Position numbers and translations under genes: made by a program. From Vandiemenella viatica (Eukaryota > Arthropoda > Insecta > Orthoptera > Morabidae), in NCBI GenBank assembly GCA_031002005.1, contig CM061914.1:194946685-195010684 (forward strand): DNA of 64,000 nt, written 5' to 3'. Shown here piece by piece: positions 38,201 through 44,200 of the stretch (position 1 is its first letter; every line of letters starts with the position of its first letter). The notes under the pieces were generated by a model. It was not told the DNA's origin. It was given only the letters and a program-made list of their open reading frames with translations, and made no database searches.

Positions 38201-41200
38201 CGTTAAATACCGAGAGTACAGCAGGACAAACGGTTAGATAACTATGAACATTTTCGCTCCAGTAATCCTGAATAAAAACTTCTCTGGTTTCAAGCTGCTT
38301 CAAAATTGAATTGTGAAATTGAATTTGTGAACCATCTTAATGGGAATCATACCAGTATCAAATTCACGGTAGAAATCGAAAGGAATGGATAACCTCCATT
38401 TCTAGATATACTAGTGCATCGGAAGCCAAATGGAACGTTAGGGCACAACATTTCCAGAAAACCTACGCATACCAATCACTATCTCAATGTTCTAAGTTTT
38501 CACCATCCTTCTCAGAAACGGGGAGTGCTGAATACTCAATAGGGCAAAGGTGGTGTCCGACAATGAACATTTAAACCTGGTACACGTGCCATGGGTTATG
38601 GCACTAAGGAAATCCAATGTGCAACCATTGCAAGGAAAAACAAAACCAAAACAGACGATAGAGATCGGGACAAGCCACATCCCTTCTCCACCAAAAATTG
38701 GACAGCTGTTGCAACTCCAAGGATGGTCTCAATCTTTGAGCTCCTGGAATCTACAAAATTCTTTGTGAATGCAGTAGTTCTTATATAGGGCAAACCTTAA
38801 GGACGATCGATGGAAGATGCAAAGAACACGTCAGATATTTTAAAGTTGGACAAAAAGAAAAATCTGCTATAGCCGAACATGCACTGACGACGGGCACGAT
38901 CCATGCTTCGACAAAACGACACGCCTTTGTTACTGGGACAGTGTTGTGGAGGAGGCGATTGAGATTAGGCTTAGTAATAGTGTTATTAATCGTGATCAGG
39001 GCCTCAATATAAGCCAAACACGGAGGCCGGTAATTGGATTATTGCAAGCCACATGGGACCGAGCCATATTAGGGCATAGGAGCGACCCGATCAAGATGCA
39101 CCGAGTGAGCAGGGCCCAACTAGGCCCCTCCACGAGCTTTCCCCTCCACTCCCGGCTGCTGGCCTTATATAAGACTACCGTGCAGCAGACTTCAGTGATG
39201 TTAAGCGGGGCTTGACAATGGAAGTGGTGCAAACTTCTGAAACATAACCAGACAATTCACTTTTGATGCGGCTTGAAACCCGAGAAGTTTTTATTCAGTA
39301 CAAATGATGTCAAAAAAGAAACATTTTTACTAATTTCATCTTCATCATATGCTTTTTATTTGGTTATGGCTTTATGCCTCATCAACATCGAGGTCATTAG
39401 ATGAGGGAAGGGATTGAGTTCAAGGAATGGAAAAGAATTCAGCAATGGCATTTTGAAGGGAACATCCCAGCACTAGCCTGGAGTGATTTGGATGATTCGA
39501 ACTCGCATCCTCCAAAATGCGAGGTCAGAGCATTACTGCTCACTCACCACACTCGGTCATCATCACTAAGCAATTTAATTTATATAGAAACTTATTTTAT
39601 GTGGTGTGATGTTACAGTTTATTTGATGTGAAGAAACTGGCTAAATGCAAACAACAAAATAGACAAACATCGTAGAAAGATCAAAGCTGCTACAGTTAGG
39701 CCAAATCCACGGCTCCCTCAACGCTGAGGGCAGAGAAATACAATGTCGCTTGCCACAACAGACTCCCGACACTGGCGAGAGAAACCCGTTACATAAAACT
39801 GAAAACATTTTAGGCTATTCACAACATCTCCAATATTATGTAAGCACCTTAGAATTTTGGCAAATTCTAGTTTTGCTTAGGCGGGACTTAGAAATTTTGT
39901 GAAGTATAGTTTTCAACTAAAAGGAATTTCCCTGTAATCTTGCGCATAGTTAAGATTCATCATAAAAATCATTTTAAAGTATAATTATCATATTGGGAAA
40001 CGTTTGGTTTAGGAGATATTCCGCTTTGTTCAGGTTTTGAAACACGCGATCAGAATGGTGAAATTCTAAGATTTGTAATATCTTTAAATTGCACAAAGCT
40101 GCAACCGATCTTTTATCACCAGCTGTAGTCAGCACTATCCCCGATATTTTGGCAATAAAATTAAGTAATTCGGCAAAGTTTAATTAGTGATTTTAATTAA
40201 GAGAAAAAAATAAGCTTTTTTTATTAAAAGAGATATTAATTTAAATTTTACATCAGCAGATAGCCCTAATTAAGACAAGTTCATACATATATGGGTTTTC
40301 ATCAAAAGTTTAAGCATTTGTCCTGAAATTAAGTTTTTGTAAAATAGATTGTCGCAGATTGTTGTGCACGCGCATAAAATTCTAGAACACTTAGGGATTT
40401 TACCTAAATTTGAATGTATCACTACGCGGAGTTTTAAACAGCTAAAACATAAAATTAATTACTCTAAATTTCTCAAGAGACTGCCGTCGGACTTCTAGTA
40501 GATAAGTCCATATACTGTCAAAGTTTGAACATTTTTTATAGTCGGGATCATCAAATAAATTACACATACTTTGAGCTACGCGGAAGCAAAAAGATGTGAT
40601 ACAGTTGCTGACGTCACTGGTTCTAGCCGTTTCTATAAAAAAGACCCTGCCGCCATTATGGTTTGTCTGTTCATGTCCGCGGTCTGTTCCTGTCGGTCGT
40701 CTGTTTCGGTCTGTCTTTCGTCGCGCTGGTTGTAACTCGCCATGCGGGCTAGTTCAACCATGTTGGATCGTGTCGTGTTATATCGTAACTTCAAAGACAA
40801 GAACTTGTAAATTTAATAAAGGGGTTTCGGTCAGTTAGATTTCTCTCCACAATCTGCAATTTTTGGAAAAGAGAGTTCGATATGCCTGCTCAACTGTAAA
40901 TACAATTTTGAACTTTTGACTTTGAAAAATAAAACTTTGGATTTTACTAACAGTGAACTTGTGTACTTCAGTTGTTAACATAAAACCCTTTTCTCAATTT
41001 GTGGGTAACAAATTTTGTGGCGACCTAAGGCATTTAGTTGAGTCATCCTGGCTACATGGTCGAACCAAATTAAAATATTCAGTAAGTTTTCATCGAACAG
41101 TGAGGTGCTATCAAGAGTGTAAGTTAAGGTACTTAGGCGATACTCAGCCCCGGTATCGACCTTTGTCCTTACAATTACTATCCACCAGGCATATTTTTAA

Positions 41201-44200
41201 CAAACTTTACAAGTTTTTCTATCTAACGGACGCTTATCTGAATTTGATTATACAACCAATATTGACACCAAAATATTCGACCATTGTCGACGACTTATTT
41301 AAAGATATTCAAATGCGACTAGTACAACCTTAATTGCAGCTGACTGGGTATGATATCATGAGTCGTATACTGAAAAATAAATAACTGTACTGTAACAAAA
41401 ATGATACATGTTGCAGCCAAGCCAACATTGTACCCAAAGGCATCAAAATTTCACATTTTTTTCAGCTTCTTTATGAGTGTATTAAAAAAAAATTAAATTA
41501 GTGAAGCTACTGAGAGGATGATTCCATTATCTTGAACTGGACGGGCCTACGTGTCTCCAACGTTTCCTCTTCCACCAATGTCGAGTTGACTCCTATCTTA
41601 CACACTTGCTCATACTCCTACATCCAACTGCTCCCCGATTATCATTGAAGCCTTTTTATTCCCAATTTAAACGGCACACTTTGTTCAGCACTCTTTCTTC
41701 ACTCATCCTCTCATTGCACTTTTTCTAATCCATTCTGTACAAATTCCTCATTTGCAGCTATACACTCAGCTTTCTTTAGTATTTCTGGCAAAATTTCTAC
41801 AGGCTGGGCTATAGTAATATCCCCCTCTTCGCTGCCAATGGTTAATAACTGAGCATCAGTGTGGGAACCTAACAAAGCACAAAAGTAATTATTTTTGTTT
41901 CAACATCGGCACCCTGGCGATCTTGAATTCATGTGCTTTAATGAATATCTTTTATTTCAATCCTGTTTGTGCTACTCTCTTTTATAACAAATGACTGTAT
42001 TCTTTATGATAACACTGCTTTTTGTCAAATGTACAGCTCGTCTTCTGTGACAAGCAGTGTTTTTTTGTCCTAGCCATATATATATATATATATATATATG
42101 TTGCTGGGAACAACGAACACAGAAAAGAACCAACACAAGAAATGCACAATATTTCGGTATATAGCCTTATTCTTGCAAGAGTGAGACACCAGGAGGAGCC
42201 AGACGGTCAAAATACTGCGCGTTTCTTGTGTTGGTTCTTTTCTGTGTTCGTCTTTCCCAGCCGCCTTCATGTGGGGTAAGTGTTGGTCGTGTTTCCCTAC
42301 CCTTCCTTAGTTTTACTGCCTTAAAGCTATTTCCTGTCCATTGTTGTTTATATATATAAGGACCTGCAATACAGGTATAGCCTAGGGTCCCACAGATCCG
42401 AAATGTGGCCCTGAGGACTGGAGAGAGAGAGCTCTCTGGAGAAGGCAACACATTGACTGCAGTAAGATGCTACCCGTCACCCTCGTCTACACTGTGTGGG
42501 GCCGTAGTACTGTACTCACAAGCCCTGCTTGTTCTGCATGTTGGGGCTGAGGCCCTGCCGCAGCAGCTGCCTGGCGACGCCCGTCATGGCCGCGACGGTC
42601 GCCTCGTCGGTCGTGCCCGGCGCCAGGCTCGCGATCGCGTGCAGCGCCGTGTTGCCCTGCTCTGGAGTCACCGCCCCCACGGTCGCGCCGTGCTCGATCA
42701 GAAAGTCCGCCGCGTAGCTGTCACCTGGAATGGAGATCAGTGGCAAAATCACATTATAAACTTTACAGTAGGTATGTCTAGAAAAATATCAATTAAGTAT
42801 GAAAAAACTGTAAATGTCAGTTTCTTACAACAGCAAAGTGAAAAACATTGTGCTTCACTCATAAGCAAAGCATTCATTAGAAAGATTACAATTTCACAAA
42901 CCAAAGAATCAGAAAGTTCAATACCATTTGCAGTCAGCATCACTTTCAATGAGTAATAAGAAGCTGTTTATATGTCGAAGGAGTAGGCTTGTGCAGCGAG
43001 ACTGAAAATATTGTGGAGTGAGGAAAGCTATTAGGAAAGAACCTGTTCAAGTTAGGATGGAAAGAGCAAGACTTCTTAGGTATTATGGGGATGGATGATT
43101 TTTTTTTACTTATGGTTTTATACCTTGTCAACGTCGAGGTCATTAGAGGCGGGATGGGACTGGGGACAAGGAACAGGAAGGAATTCGGCGATGGCCTTTT
43201 GAAGGAAGCATCCCAGCAATCACCTGGAGTGATTTGGGGAAAACCGTGGAAAACCCAAATCTGGATGACCAGACGGGGATTCGAACCGGCGTCTTCCGGA
43301 ATATGGAGCCAGAGCGTTAACCATTAACCCATCACGCTCTGTGGGATGGATGATGAAAGGATACCAAATGGAACGTGTATTTTGGGATTGGAAACAAAGC
43401 CCTTTTACCTGGATCATAGATTATTATTAATCTTTCTTTCATGTCCTGCTGAACTATGTTTTCTGCACAACAGTTAGTCACTTTATTTAAATTTTATGGG
43501 TTATAATAAAATCACCATTGACTGTATAATCAAACAAACTTGCAATGTAATCTACCTGCGAGTAGTTCAGTGTCAACACAATGTTTTGGCAGCTGGCTCT
43601 GTAGTATTCATCAGGTGGAGACAACGGATCCAGCTGTCGAAATGTCGTGTTTACACAACACCGACACCCTCCGGCTGAACTCCTTTGAAGATTACATTGC
43701 ATCAGTAAGCCAGGAAAGTCTCCAATCAAACATAAATTTTACTTTTCTGTAGATATAAATCATCAGGTAAGTCTTTTAGTTATTTATTTTTATTTCATGG
43801 CAGTTTCCCAAGTAGATATTGTATGCTGAGCACAATCATCTGTCACTGTTATTCTTTTTAAACAGCAATTATATCAAACAAATGTTAGGATAGTAAACAG
43901 CAACGGTCCCAGTACACTACACTGTGCCACTCCTGTTTCAATGCCTGTCTCCGATGATTCTCTCTTTGCTTCTTACATCTCAGGAACTCCTCCACTCACC
44001 ATCAAACATCCCAATTTGCCCCAATGGTTTCAGAGGAATCACAGAGTGGTGATTAATGAGGCTGTCATACCAGTACGTGACTATCACCACTGGTACAAAC
44101 TGGCTCGATAAATGAAAAGTAATATCTATTGCTTGTTACAAAGTTATGGCAATTGTAATGTTAATATAAATATTAATTCTTTTTTTGCACCAGACTTGTG

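Larger units (their letters stand above)
38184..42519 (-). other. ANKFY1 intron between visible exons 2 and 3
   Basis: About 4.3 kb. It holds a Penelope-like fragment (38270-39303), a SINE with an internal deletion (39362-39565), a possible LTR (40350-41010) and a foldback element (42070-42356). 41410-41990 contains a broken minus-strand frame (around 41560-41870) that reads like a transposon protein but that I cannot place. Confidence 0.5.

Noticed and set aside
40953..41333. Plus-strand frame of 126 residues
   Set aside because: No recognisable motif; composition like AT-rich intron or LTR leader sequence. Not called as a gene.
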